From Francisella frigiditurris (lineage in GTDB: Bacteria > Pseudomonadota > Gammaproteobacteria > Francisellales > Francisellaceae), in assembly GCF_001880225.1 (NCBI RefSeq), contig NZ_CP009654.1, positions 372,001 through 436,000 on the forward strand: a stretch of 64,000 nt of DNA. Reading direction: 5' to 3'. Positions within the stretch are counted from its first letter, which is position 1. Every line of letters begins with the position of its first letter. Shown in pieces: positions 48,421 through 59,539 of this stretch. The position numbers and the translations under genes are program-made. The notes beneath the pieces are model-generated. The model was not told the DNA's origin, did no database searches, and worked only from the letters and a program-made list of their open reading frames with translations.

Positions 48421-49782
48421 ATGGAAACGATTTTAGCTAAAATAGTTGAAGCAAAAAGAAAGTGGGTTTTTGAGAAAAAAAGAAAATTTCCACTAGATAT
48501 TTTTAAAAATGAAGTAAAAAAAGCCAATAAAGATTTTTATGAAGCTTTAAAATCTGATAAAGCTATATTTATTCTTGAATGTAAAAAAGGTTCTCCATCT
48601 AAAGGTCTTATACGTAAGAAATTTGATTTAAAAGAGATAGCATCAGTATATAAAAACTATGCTAATGCGATATCTGTGTTAACAGATGAAGAGTTTTTTA
48701 TGGGAAGCTTTGCAAATATAGGAATAGTAAAAAACTTGGTAGATCAACCCATTCTTTGTAAAGATTTTTTTATAGATGAGTATCAGGTTTATTTAGCTAG
48801 ATACTATCAAGCAGATGCTATTTTACTTATGCTTTCCGTTCTTGGTGATGAAGAGTATAAGGCTCTTGCAAAAGTTGCTCGTAGATTAGATATGGGAATA
48901 CTTACTGAAGTGAGCACCGAAGATGAGTTACAAAGAGCTATTAGATTAAAGGCTAGGGTTATAGGTATAAATAACCGTAATTTGAGAGACTTATCTGTAG
49001 ATCTCAATACAACTAAATTATTAGCACCAAAAATTCCTAAAGATACAATAGTTATATCCGAGTCAGGAATATATAAAAATCAGCAAGTTAGAGACTTAAG
49101 AGAGCATGCAAACGGCTTCTTGATAGGAAGCTCTTTAATGGCAGAGAAAAATCTCGAATTAGCTATTAGAAAGATAGTTTATGGTTTTAATAAAGTTTGC
49201 GGCCTTACTTCTGTAGAAAATGCTCAAAAAGCGTATGATGCTGGAGCTGTATACGGAGGATTGATTTTTGTAGAGAGCTCTCCAAGATATGTAAATTTTG
49301 ACATGGCAAAAACAATAGTTAGAGGTGTAAAGCTAAGTTACGTTGGAGTTTTTAAAGACGAGGATTTAGATAAAGTTGTTGATTATTCCTATGGCTTAAA
49401 ACTCAGCGCTATTCAGTTGCATGGAAATGAATCGCAGGAATATATAGATAAGTTAAGATCTAAAATTCATAAAAACTGTCAAATATGGAAAGCTTATGGA
49501 ATAGACAAACATCTACCAGAGTTTTTAGAAAATGTTGATTATCATGTTTTAGATACTAAAGTTGGTGATCAAATTGGAGGGTCTGGAAAAAGCTTTGATT
49601 GGGGCTTAATAAAGGATAAAAAAAATATTGTTTTAGCTGGTGGTTTGAGTTCTAAAAATATAGCAGAAGCTATAAAACTAGAATGTTCTGCATTGGATAT
49701 AAACTCTAGTGTAGAGTCCAAGCCTGGAGAAAAAGATGAGAAAAAACTAAAAGAAGTTTTTGATATTATTAAAAATTATTAA
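48421..49782 (+). CDS. trpCF: Indole-3-glycerol phosphate synthase / phosphoribosylanthranilate isomerase
   Basis: A 453-residue fusion. The N-terminal IGPS barrel (about 1-255) has ILECKKGSPSKGLI, CKDFFIDEYQVY, GINNRNLRDLSVD and ISESGI; the C-terminal PRAI barrel (about 256-453) has KVCGLTSVENAQ, GLIFVESSPRYV, QLHGNE and LDINSSVESKPGEKD. The two consecutive tryptophan steps after TrpD. Separated from trpD by the accessory insert, it needs its own promoter or read-through. Confidence 0.95.
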   Translation: METILAKIVEAKRKWVFEKKRKFPLDIFKNEVKKANKDFYEALKSDKAIFILECKKGSPSKGLIRKKFDLKEIASVYKNYANAISVLTDEEFFMGSFANIGIVKNLVDQPILCKDFFIDEYQVYLARYYQADAILLMLSVLGDEEYKALAKVARRLDMGILTEVSTEDELQRAIRLKARVIGINNRNLRDLSVDLNTTKLLAPKIPKDTIVISESGIYKNQQVRDLREHANGFLIGSSLMAEKNLELAIRKIVYGFNKVCGLTSVENAQKAYDAGAVYGGLIFVESSPRYVNFDMAKTIVRGVKLSYVGVFKDEDLDKVVDYSYGLKLSAIQLHGNESQEYIDKLRSKIHKNCQIWKAYGIDKHLPEFLENVDYHVLDTKVGDQIGGSGKSFDWGLIKDKKNIVLAGGLSSKNIAEAIKLECSALDINSSVESKPGEKDEKKLKEVFDIIKNY

Positions 49783-49799
49783 ATAGGATAAGTGTTTAC

Positions 49800-50060
49800 A
49801 TGGTTAATTATGTTATAGCCTTTTTTGTGGCGACAATTATATACCTAATAGTTATTGGATATGTTAAGAATTTATTTCCTATTAGTAAGTTTCTAAAACT
49901 CGTAATTTATATATGTATTTCTACAGTATCCTTGCCTGCTGTAAATTATGTTATGCAATACTTTGGTGGAAGTAATACTGAGTATACAAGTGAAGAATTT
50001 TCTAATGATCAACCACAAACTATTATTGTCGAAAGAGATGGCACAATAGTTGATGAGTAA
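49800..50060 (+). CDS. Small membrane protein of unknown function
   Basis: An 86-residue protein with two predicted transmembrane helices (about 2-22 and 33-54) and an acidic C-terminal tail (SEEFSNDQPQ...RDGTIVDE). It starts 17 bases after trpCF on the same strand, so it probably shares the transcript. No family recognised. Confidence 0.6.
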   Translation: MVNYVIAFFVATIIYLIVIGYVKNLFPISKFLKLVIYICISTVSLPAVNYVMQYFGGSNTEYTSEEFSNDQPQTIIVERDGTIVDE

Positions 50061-50101
50061 TATTTTAAAAAACTAATAAAGATATAAATTCTTAAGAAGA
50101 A

Positions 50102-51604
<1,503 letters not shown>

Positions 51605-51662
51605 TTAAATTGAACCAAGTGTATTTTTACATAGATTACTATTTGAAATAAAGTGAAATATT

Positions 51663-51690
51663 TGCAATTATATATTGCATATTTTGCAAT
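51663..51690. promoter_or_regulatory. IlvY operator, alternating half-sites between ilvC and ilvY
   Basis: TGCAAT (51663-51668), ATTGCA (51674-51679) and TGCAAT (51685-51690) alternate in orientation with an exact period of 11 bases, giving two overlapping perfect palindromes with 5-base spacers. This is the style of LysR-type tetramer sites, and it ends 13 bases before the ilvY ATG. IlvY is known to bind the ilvY-ilvC intergenic region and repress itself. Confidence 0.7.
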
Positions 51691-51703
51691 AATGTAATTA
51701 AAC

Positions 51704-52585
51704 ATGATTGATAAAAGAGAACTACTATCATTTAAAATTTTGGCAGAGACTTTGCATTTTGGAAAAGCGAGTGAAAAATGTTTTTTAACTCCATCTGCTT
51801 TAACCCGTCTCATTCAAAGGATTGAGCAGGAGCTTGGAACAATATTATTTGAAAGAGATAATCGAAATATTAGATTAACGGATGCTGGTAAAATCTACTA
51901 TGAATTTGCTAAAGAGGTATTACAAAAATATGAGGATCTGAGCTGTATATTACATCCTGAAAAAGGCCAAATAACTGGAGATATTCGTTTGTATTGTACA
52001 GTAACTGCATCATATGTGGTTTTACCTGATATTATTCGAAAATTACACATCAGTTATCCAGGAATAAAAATTCAGCTGACTACTGGATCAATAAAAAATT
52101 GTACAAGTCAGCTTGAGGAGGATACGGCAGATGCGATTATTGCAATTCTTTCAAAAGATATTCCAAATAATTTTTGTGTTAAGGAAGTAGTAGCTACAAA
52201 AATGGTGATGATAGCACCGGCCTCGAATAAAATTAAAAACTTAAAACAAGCAATTAATGATTTGCCTTTTATTAGACCGGCACATTATATTGGTAATAGT
52301 AATTTAGATAAGTGGTTTTTAAAGCAAAACATAACGCCAGAAATATATAGTGATGTTGATGGCAATGAAGCTATATTGTCACTAGTATCAGCAGGGATAG
52401 GTATTTCTATATTACCTGAAGTAGTGCTCAAACATAGTCATTTATCTAAATTTGTCAATGTAATCAAAGCCGATGGGTTACCAGAGTTATCAATAGGGAT
52501 AGTTATGAGAAGAGGTGCTTTAACTTCTCCTGTTAAAAGAATGTTTTGGGAACTTTGTGCAAGTTTGGACATGATTAAAGCTTAA
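51704..52585 (+). CDS. ilvY: LysR-family activator of ilvC
   Basis: A 293-residue LysR regulator. The N-terminal winged helix-turn-helix reads LLSFKILAETLHFGKASEKC then LTPSALTRLIQRIEQELG (about 7-45); the effector domain (about 90-293) contains VSAGIGISILPEVVL. ETLHFGKAS and FERDNRNIRLT match IlvY closely. It is divergent from ilvC, as in enterobacteria, and should sense acetohydroxy-acid substrates. Confidence 0.92.
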   Translation: MIDKRELLSFKILAETLHFGKASEKCFLTPSALTRLIQRIEQELGTILFERDNRNIRLTDAGKIYYEFAKEVLQKYEDLSCILHPEKGQITGDIRLYCTVTASYVVLPDIIRKLHISYPGIKIQLTTGSIKNCTSQLEEDTADAIIAILSKDIPNNFCVKEVVATKMVMIAPASNKIKNLKQAINDLPFIRPAHYIGNSNLDKWFLKQNITPEIYSDVDGNEAILSLVSAGIGISILPEVVLKHSHLSKFVNVIKADGLPELSIGIVMRRGALTSPVKRMFWELCASLDMIKA

Positions 52586-52711
52586 AAATAACCCTCTTTA
52601 CTTTAAAAGATGTTGTGTTTATTTGTTAATACAGTTTTTAATTGGATTATTTAGATATAAAATTAATACTCAAGTTATATGAGAATTAGATAATTTAAAA
52701 AAGGTTTTGTA

Positions 52712-53902
52712 ATGGGAAAGTTAAATCCTTATTTTGGCGAGTTTGGAGGTCAATTTGTACCACAAATATTAGTGCCGGCTTTAGAACAGTTAGAGCAAGA
52801 GTTTATAAAGTCTCAAAGTGATGAGAACTTTAAAAAAGAATTTACAGAGCTACTACAAGAGTATGCAGGACGTCCAACTCCTTTGACATTAACGAAAAAT
52901 ATAGTTAAAGGGACAAAAACAAAACTTTATCTGAAAAGAGAAGATCTTCTGCATGGAGGGGCTCATAAAACCAATCAAGTTTTAGGTCAGGCACTACTTG
53001 CTAAAAGAATGGGTAAAAAAGAAATAATTGCTGAAACTGGTGCTGGTCAGCATGGTGTTGCTACTGCTATAGCTTGTGCCCTATTAGATCTAAAATGTAG
53101 AGTTTACATGGGTGCTAAAGATGTAGAAAGACAAAGCCCAAATGTTTTTAGAATGAAATTAATGGGTGCTGAAGTTATCCCTGTGCATTCTGGTTCAGCA
53201 ACTCTAAAAGATGCTTGCAATGAGGCTTTAAGAGATTGGTCTGCTAACTATAATAATGCTCATTACTTATTAGGTACAGCTGCTGGGCCTCACCCTTTTC
53301 CTACAATTGTTAGAGAATTTCAAAAAATGATAGGTGAAGAAGCTAGGAAACAAGTACTTAAAAAAGAAAACAGATTGCCTGATGCAGTTATTGCGTGTGT
53401 TGGCGGTGGTTCAAATGCTATAGGAATGTTTGCTGATTTTATAGATGAGAAATCTGTAAGGTTAATAGGCGTTGAGCCAGCTGGGAAAGGTATAGAAACA
53501 GGAGAGCATGGAGCACCTCTTAAACATGGTAGAGTTGGAATATTTTTTGGAATGAAATCCCCTTTGATGCAGAATAAAGATGGTCAAATAGAAGAATCTT
53601 ATTCAATTTCTGCAGGCTTAGATTTTCCTTCTGTGGGACCTCAGCATGCTTATTTAAACTCTATTGGTAGAGCTGAATATGTTTCTATAACAGATGATGA
53701 GGCTTTAGATGCTTTCCAGCTTTTATGCAAAAAAGAAGGAATTCTACCTGCATTGGAATCTGCTCATGCTTTATCGTATGGATTAAAAATGGCTTTTGAG
53801 AATCCTGAAAAAGAACAAATAATTATAGTCAATTTATCTGGTCGTGGGGATAAAGATATTTTTACAGTACATAAGATTCTAGAACAAAAAGGAGTTATAT
53901 AA
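52712..53902 (+). CDS. trpB: Tryptophan synthase beta subunit
   Basis: A 396-residue PLP enzyme that joins indole to serine. [20 protein letters not shown] opens it; the PLP lysine is in [16 protein letters not shown], the glycine loop is [12 protein letters not shown], and [10 protein letters not shown] and LSGRGDKD are present. It ends 0-1 bases before trpA (53902/53903), a tightly coupled pair. Confidence 0.98.
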   Translation: MGKLNPYFGEFGGQFVPQILVPALEQLEQEFIKSQSDENFKKEFTELLQEYAGRPTPLTLTKNIVKGTKTKLYLKREDLLHGGAHKTNQVLGQALLAKRMGKKEIIAETGAGQHGVATAIACALLDLKCRVYMGAKDVERQSPNVFRMKLMGAEVIPVHSGSATLKDACNEALRDWSANYNNAHYLLGTAAGPHPFPTIVREFQKMIGEEARKQVLKKENRLPDAVIACVGGGSNAIGMFADFIDEKSVRLIGVEPAGKGIETGEHGAPLKHGRVGIFFGMKSPLMQNKDGQIEESYSISAGLDFPSVGPQHAYLNSIGRAEYVSITDDEALDAFQLLCKKEGILPALESAHALSYGLKMAFENPEKEQIIIVNLSGRGDKDIFTVHKILEQKGVI

Positions 53903-54715
53903 ATGGATAGATATAAAAAACTTTTTGATAGTCTAGAGGCTAAAAATGAAGGCGCTTTTGTACCATTTGTAACTATTGGAGATCCTAATAAACAAGAATC
54001 TTTAGCAATAATAGATACATTAGTACAAGCAGGAGCAGATGCTTTAGAACTAGGTATTCCATTTTCTGATCCATTAGCGGATGGTCCAACTATACAAGAG
54101 GCTAATATTAGAGCATTAAATAGTCACATAACTCCATGTGACTGTTTTGAGATTATTTCAGATATTAGAAAAAAATATCCAAACATTCCAATCGGCTTAT
54201 TGCTGTATGCGAACTTGGTTTACTCTAATGGCATAGAAAATTTTTATAAAAAATGTGTAGATGCGGGTGTTGATTCAATACTTATAGCAGATGTGCCTTT
54301 ACATGAATCTAAACCATTTTTAGAGGTTGCTAATAAAACAGGAATTAAACAAATATTTATAGCGCCACCAGATGCATCTATAGAATTATTAAAACAAATA
54401 TCAGAGCTTGGCAGTGGTTATACTTATCTTTTATCAAGAGTTGGAGTTACTGGTGCAGAAACAGCAGCAAACATGCCAGTAGAAGAGGTATTGTCTAAGT
54501 TAAAAGAGTTTAATGCTCCTAAACCGATATTGGGTTTTGGTATTTCTAAACCTGAGCAAGTGAAAGAAGCTATTAAGGCAGGAGCATCAGGAGCTATTTC
54601 TGGGTCAGCAACAGTAAAAATAATACAAAATAATGTTGTAGTAAATAATACTCAAAAAATGCTTTCTGAATTAAGCGCTTTTGTTAAAGAAATGAAATCA
54701 GCTACTAGACTTTGA
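53903..54715 (+). CDS. trpA: Tryptophan synthase alpha subunit
   Basis: A 270-residue TIM barrel that cleaves indole-3-glycerol phosphate to indole. Catalytic glutamate in [19 protein letters not shown] (near residue 50) and aspartate in [11 protein letters not shown]; the phosphate loop [12 protein letters not shown] and [10 protein letters not shown] are intact. Directly follows trpB. Confidence 0.97.
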   Translation: MDRYKKLFDSLEAKNEGAFVPFVTIGDPNKQESLAIIDTLVQAGADALELGIPFSDPLADGPTIQEANIRALNSHITPCDCFEIISDIRKKYPNIPIGLLLYANLVYSNGIENFYKKCVDAGVDSILIADVPLHESKPFLEVANKTGIKQIFIAPPDASIELLKQISELGSGYTYLLSRVGVTGAETAANMPVEEVLSKLKEFNAPKPILGFGISKPEQVKEAIKAGASGAISGSATVKIIQNNVVVNNTQKMLSELSAFVKEMKSATRL

Positions 54716-54743
54716 AAGCTTAACGTTGAGAAAAGTGTAAATA

Positions 54744-55031
54744 TTACTTACGTGTGTTTTTAGCTATTTCTCTAAGATAATCATTCATTTTGAAAAGAAC
54801 CATAAGTATTTCACAAAAAACTTTAGCAAAAATAACACCAAAAATAATTTCTAAAATACCTAAAATAAAACTAGTAGAGAAAATAGTTGCTAAGCCTACA
54901 AAGCATACGCCTACAATACTTAACCAAAATATTGCAACGATAATAGTTGGAGTAAGAAAGCTCTCAAAGCTAATAAATTTCTTTAAAAAATTAACTACTG
55001 AATTTTCGTTTGCTTGTGTTGTTTCATTCAT
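54744..55031 (-). CDS. DUF4282 small membrane protein
   Basis: A 95-residue protein with two transmembrane helices (about 28-47 and 51-72), preceded by a phenylalanine-rich FLKKFISFESFLTPTII segment and followed by a charged end (NDYLREIAKNTRK). This matches the DUF4282 family, whose function is unknown. It overlaps a meaningless plus-strand frame that I left out. Confidence 0.75.
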   Translation of the reverse strand: MNETTQANENSVVNFLKKFISFESFLTPTIIVAIFWLSIVGVCFVGLATIFSTSFILGILEIIFGVIFAKVFCEILMVLFKMNDYLREIAKNTRK

Positions 55032-55310
55032 TCTATATTTCCTTATATATTGATAATGTTTTAAATTAAAATATTATTTTGATGATAATTTGTAATTAAT
55101 GATTGTGCAACTATTACAAAATCAAAATGAGAACAAATATGTTTTAAAGAATAGGATTTCTAACTGATATTAGCTATTTAGCTTGAAAAATGTTTATAAC
55201 TATTAAAATACTCTTTTTATAAGTCATATAAATTATGTATTATTGAATCATGTAGATAATTTTATCTATTTTACTTTAATCATAAATAGTAATTAACGGG
55301 TAGGTTTATT

Positions 55311-58300
55311 ATGGCTTTAAAAGTAGTAATTTCTCACAAGACTCAATATAAGTATGATAGAAAAGTTGCATTATCTCCTCATATAATAAGGTTAAGACCT
55401 GCTCCTCATAGTAGGACTCCTATTGAGGCGTATTCTCTTAAAATCAAACCAGAAAACCATTTTCTTAACTGGCAACAAGATCCTTTTGGGAATTATTTAG
55501 CTAGGTTGGTTTTTCCTGAGAGGACGGATGAGTTTAGTATTGATGTTGAAATTATTGCAGACATGATTACCATCAACCCTTTTGATTTCTTCGTAGAGGA
55601 TGGAGCTAAAGAGTATCCTTTCCAATATAAGAAAGATCTAAAAAAAGAGCTAGCACCATATTTAGAAAAAGAAGAAGATTCTAAGGAGTTACAAGACTTT
55701 GTAGCATCAATAGATACATCGAAAAAATCAATAATAGACTTTTTAGTAGAAATTAATCAAAAAGTTTATAGTTCTCTTAACTATACTGTTAGGCTTGAGC
55801 CTGGGGTACAAACTCCTAAAGAAACTTTAGATAAAAAACTTGGTAGTTGTAGAGACTTTGCTTGGTTATTTGTACAAGTATTAAGACACCTTGGTTTAGC
55901 TTCAAGATTTGTTTCAGGGTACTTAGTGCAACTAAAGGCAGATGTAGAGTCGTTAGATGGCCCTAATGGCCCAGAAGCAGATTTTACAGACTTACATGCA
56001 TGGACAGAGGTTTATGTTCCAGGTGCGGGCTGGATCGGTTTAGATGCTACTAGTGGACTTTTTGCTGGTGAGGGGCATATTCCTCTTGCTTGTACTCCTC
56101 ACTACAATAGTGCACATGCTATCGAGGGGGCTACAGACAGATGTGAAACAGAATTTTTCTATGAAAATAAAGTAACAAGAATTTTTGAGTCACCAAGAGT
56201 AACAAAACCTTACACAGAAGAACAGTGGGAAGGTATTTATAATCTAGGCTTTAAAGTAGATAGAGATTTGGTTGAAAATGATGTTCGCCTAACTATGGGT
56301 GGAGAGCCTACTTTTGTATCCATAGATGATATGGAATCAGCTCAATGGAATACAGCTGCGGATGGTCCACATAAAAGAGAATTGGCTAATAAGCTAGCTA
56401 GAAAGCTATTAGCATCTACAACAAATGGTGGACTATTACATCATGCTCAAGGTAAATGGTATCCAGGAGAGCCTATCCCTAGATGGCAAACTACAGTTTA
56501 CTGGAGAAAAGATGGTAGTCCAGTATGGAAAGATCCTGACTTATTAGCAGATATGAATAAAACATATCCATATAAAGCTTCAGATGCTAAGAAGTTCCTA
56601 TCAACTCTTTCTCTAGTTTTAGGAGTGAGTGATAAAAATATAATTCCAGCTTTTGAAGATCCTATTTACTACATAATGAAAGAAGCAGAGCTTCCTATAG
56701 ATGTAGATCCAATGAAGTATAATTTAAAAGATCCTTTAGAAAGACGTACTATTGCTGAAAAACTTAGCCTTGGTTTAGGTGAGGAAGTTGGTTATGCTCT
56801 ACCATTAGATTTTGGAAAAACAAAATGGATTAGTTCTAAATGGGAATTTAGAAGAGGAAACCTATTCTTATTAGCAGGTAATTCTCCTCTAGGATTTAGA
56901 CTACCTTTAGATTCGTTGACTCTTAAACCACATGTGGAAATAGAGAAATCTTTTGAAACAGATTTGTTTGCGTCACATCCTAATCTTGGAGACTATATAA
57001 CACCAGTTGAACAGAGAGCAAAAGATATTAGCTCTAAGACTACACCACATAATAGTTATAGTGCTTTCGTTAGAACGGCAATCTCTACAGAAATTAGAGA
57101 TAAGAAACTTTGTATTTTCTTACCTCCTATCAAAGATACAGAGGTGTTTTTAGACCTTATAGCATCTATTGAGACAACAGCTAAAAAATTAAATATGGCA
57201 GTTATTATAGAAGGCTATGAACCACCTCAAGATAATAGAACAGATAGAATAAAAGTAACTCCAGATCCAGGTGTTATAGAAGTAAATATTCAGCCAGCAC
57301 ACTCTTGGAAAGAGCTAAGTGATAACATCTTAGGTTTATATGAAGATGCTAGACAATGTAGGCTTGGTACAGAGAAGTTTACTATAGATGGTCGACACAC
57401 TGGTACTGGTGGAGGAAATCATGTAACAATTGGTGCAGCAGAACCAAGTGATTCACCATTATTAAGAAGACCTAATCTTCTTAGAAGTTTAATAACTTTC
57501 TGGCAACATCATCCTGGTTTATCTTATTTGTTTAGTGGAGCATTTATTGGTCCTACTTCTCAAGCTCCAAGGGTTGATGAAGGAAGATTAGAAAACCTAT
57601 ATGAGTTAGAAATAGCATTTTCACAAATACCTGAAGATGAAGAAGTTCCATTTTGGTTAGTAGATAGATTATTTAGGCATATGCTGACTGATATTACAGG
57701 AAATACTCATAGAAGTGAGTTTTGTATAGATAAACTTTACTCTCCAGATAGTAGTTCAGGAAGATTGGGTATTTTAGAGCTTAGAGCTTTTGATATGCCT
57801 CCTCATTCACAGATGGCTCTTTTACAAATGCTATTGGTTAGAGCGTTAGTATCTTGTTTTTGGAAAAAACCATATAAGCATAATCTAGTGCGTTGGGGAA
57901 CAAGATTACATGATAGATTCTTATTAGAATATTATGTAAAAGAAGATATAAAAGAGGTTGTACAATTTTTAAATGATGAAGGTTATGAGTTTAAACTAGA
58001 GTGGTTTAATCCATTCTTTGAATTTAGATTCCCTCTTTATGGTATGACCACTATAAATAATGTTCATTGTGAAATAAGAGCTGCTATAGAGCCATGGCAT
58101 GTATTAGGTGAAGAATCTAGCTCTCAAGGAACTGCTAGATATGTAGACTCTTCTGTTGAAAGGTTACAGTTGAAGTTAGAAAACTTTGATGAAGAAAGAT
58201 ATGTGGTAGCTTGTAACGGTGTTCAGATTCCTTTAACAAGAACGAATGTTGAGGGTGAGTATATTAGTGGAGTAAGATATAAAGCTTGGCAGCCATGGTC

Positions 58301-58682
58301 AGCATTACATCCAACTATAGGTGTAGATACTCCTTTAACTTTCGATATAATCGATAAGTGGAATAATAGGTCTATTGGTGGCTTTAACTACTTTGTCTCT
58401 CATCCGGGTGGAAGAAGTTATGATACATTCCCTGTTAACTCTTATGAGGCTGAATCTCGTAGAATTAATAGATACTGGGATTTCAATCATTCTCAGGGAG
58501 ATATTGTTAATCATGATCCTATTGTATCAGCTACAGATAACACTACCTTCTCTAATGAAACAAAAAGAGTTTTAGTTAATAAAAATGGTGGGTCTAAGCA
58601 GTTTAAATATCATGCGATGCCTAAAAATAAAGAGTATCCATTTACTTTAGACTTAAGACAAAGATGGGTAAGAAATCCTTAA
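55311..58682 (+). CDS. Transglutaminase-like / DUF2126 protein
   Basis: A 1123-residue protein. The N-terminal part (about 1-260) is a bacterial transglutaminase-like module with intact triad: Cys180 in GSCRDFAW, His229 in DLHAWTEVYV and Asp245 in WIGLDATSG. The rest is DUF2126, for example LTMGGEPTFVSIDD, GRHTGTGGGNHVTIGA, and ILELRAFDMPPHSQM, a glutamine-synthetase/ATP-grasp-like peptide-bond or amide-forming region. Elsewhere such proteins neighbour a second transglutaminase and a circularly permuted ATP-grasp, so a peptide-building role is inferred. Here it is alone. Start ATG with GGTAGG upstream. Confidence 0.88.
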   Translation: MALKVVISHKTQYKYDRKVALSPHIIRLRPAPHSRTPIEAYSLKIKPENHFLNWQQDPFGNYLARLVFPERTDEFSIDVEIIADMITINPFDFFVEDGAKEYPFQYKKDLKKELAPYLEKEEDSKELQDFVASIDTSKKSIIDFLVEINQKVYSSLNYTVRLEPGVQTPKETLDKKLGSCRDFAWLFVQVLRHLGLASRFVSGYLVQLKADVESLDGPNGPEADFTDLHAWTEVYVPGAGWIGLDATSGLFAGEGHIPLACTPHYNSAHAIEGATDRCETEFFYENKVTRIFESPRVTKPYTEEQWEGIYNLGFKVDRDLVENDVRLTMGGEPTFVSIDDMESAQWNTAADGPHKRELANKLARKLLASTTNGGLLHHAQGKWYPGEPIPRWQTTVYWRKDGSPVWKDPDLLADMNKTYPYKASDAKKFLSTLSLVLGVSDKNIIPAFEDPIYYIMKEAELPIDVDPMKYNLKDPLERRTIAEKLSLGLGEEVGYALPLDFGKTKWISSKWEFRRGNLFLLAGNSPLGFRLPLDSLTLKPHVEIEKSFETDLFASHPNLGDYITPVEQRAKDISSKTTPHNSYSAFVRTAISTEIRDKKLCIFLPPIKDTEVFLDLIASIETTAKKLNMAVIIEGYEPPQDNRTDRIKVTPDPGVIEVNIQPAHSWKELSDNILGLYEDARQCRLGTEKFTIDGRHTGTGGGNHVTIGAAEPSDSPLLRRPNLLRSLITFWQHHPGLSYLFSGAFIGPTSQAPRVDEGRLENLYELEIAFSQIPEDEEVPFWLVDRLFRHMLTDITGNTHRSEFCIDKLYSPDSSSGRLGILELRAFDMPPHSQMALLQMLLVRALVSCFWKKPYKHNLVRWGTRLHDRFLLEYYVKEDIKEVVQFLNDEGYEFKLEWFNPFFEFRFPLYGMTTINNVHCEIRAAIEPWHVLGEESSSQGTARYVDSSVERLQLKLENFDEERYVVACNGVQIPLTRTNVEGEYISGVRYKAWQPWSALHPTIGVDTPLTFDIIDKWNNRSIGGFNYFVSHPGGRSYDTFPVNSYEAESRRINRYWDFNHSQGDIVNHDPIVSATDNTTFSNETKRVLVNKNGGSKQFKYHAMPKNKEYPFTLDLRQRWVRNP

Positions 58683-58706
58683 GACTTTTACCCATTTTTA
58701 TTATTC
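58664..58706 (+). terminator. Intrinsic terminator of the DUF2126 gene
   Basis: ATGGGTAA (58664-58671) pairs with TTACCCAT (58688-58695), an 8-bp stem, followed by TTTTATTATT. The left arm lies inside the last codons of the gene. Confidence 0.75.
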
Positions 58707-58737
58707 TGATTTAAAAAAGAAAAACTAAAAAGATTAT

Positions 58738-59457
58738 TTAAGATTGTTGCTTTGTAGCAGCAATAACTATTTCTCTGATACATACATTTTGAGGTTGCTG
58801 ATAAGCATATAATATAGCATCTGCTACATCATCTGCTTTTAACACACCGCCCATTTCTTTTTTCCAGTCCTCATAACCCTCTTTTATTTCTTTAGATGTT
58901 GTATGACTTAATAGTTCTGTTTCAGCAGCACCAGGGGCTATAGTTATTACACGAATATTTTTATCGGCTACTTCTTCACGAGTATTTTCACTGATAGCAT
59001 GCACAGCGAACTTAGTTCCACAATAAGCAGGATGATTAGGAAATGTTTTTCGACCAGCAACAGAACTTATGTTGATTATGGTTCCTGTGTTACGCTTTGT
59101 CATGCTATCTAAAACGATATGCATACCATTTAAAACTCCTTGAACATTCACATCTAACATTTGTTTAAACTCTTTAGGGTCTTGTGTAGCTATATTTCCA
59201 AGAAGCATTACACCGGCATTATTTATTAAGCAGTCGACAGGTCCAAATTTCTCTTCAGCTTTTAGTATGGCTTTCTTAAAAGTTTCATAATCTGTTACAT
59301 CAACCTTTTCGCATAAAGTATTTGGTAGATTCATTTCCTCTAAACGCTCGACTCTTCTAGCTAATAAAAGCAAAGGGTGACCTAATGCGCTTAGTTTTTT
59401 AGCTGTAGCTTTACCAAATCCAGAACTTGCTCCAGTAATTACGACTAATTTTTTCAT
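58738..59457 (-). CDS. Short-chain dehydrogenase/reductase (YdfG type)
   Basis: A 239-residue SDR oxidoreductase. NADP-binding TGASSGFGKATA is at 8-19, NNAGV at 79-83 and catalytic Ser132, Tyr145 and Lys149 in SSVAGRKTF...AYCGTK. The overall pattern is like YdfG/3-hydroxy acid dehydrogenase. Divergent from the FAD monooxygenase at 59540 across 82 bases, so the two may share regulation. Confidence 0.9.
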   Translation of the reverse strand: MKKLVVITGASSGFGKATAKKLSALGHPLLLLARRVERLEEMNLPNTLCEKVDVTDYETFKKAILKAEEKFGPVDCLINNAGVMLLGNIATQDPKEFKQMLDVNVQGVLNGMHIVLDSMTKRNTGTIINISSVAGRKTFPNHPAYCGTKFAVHAISENTREEVADKNIRVITIAPGAAETELLSHTTSKEIKEGYEDWKKEMGGVLKADDVADAILYAYQQPQNVCIREIVIAATKQQS

Positions 59458-59539
59458 ATATTAATAATCCTCATTAATTTTTTGTATAAAAGATTATAAC
59501 ATTATAGAGAGACAAAATGTTTTATATAAAGGATTGAAT

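Noticed and set aside
54790-55053. Plus-strand frame of 87 codons
   Set aside because: It mirrors the DUF4282 gene, and its lysine/isoleucine-rich sequence looks like a reverse-complement shadow.
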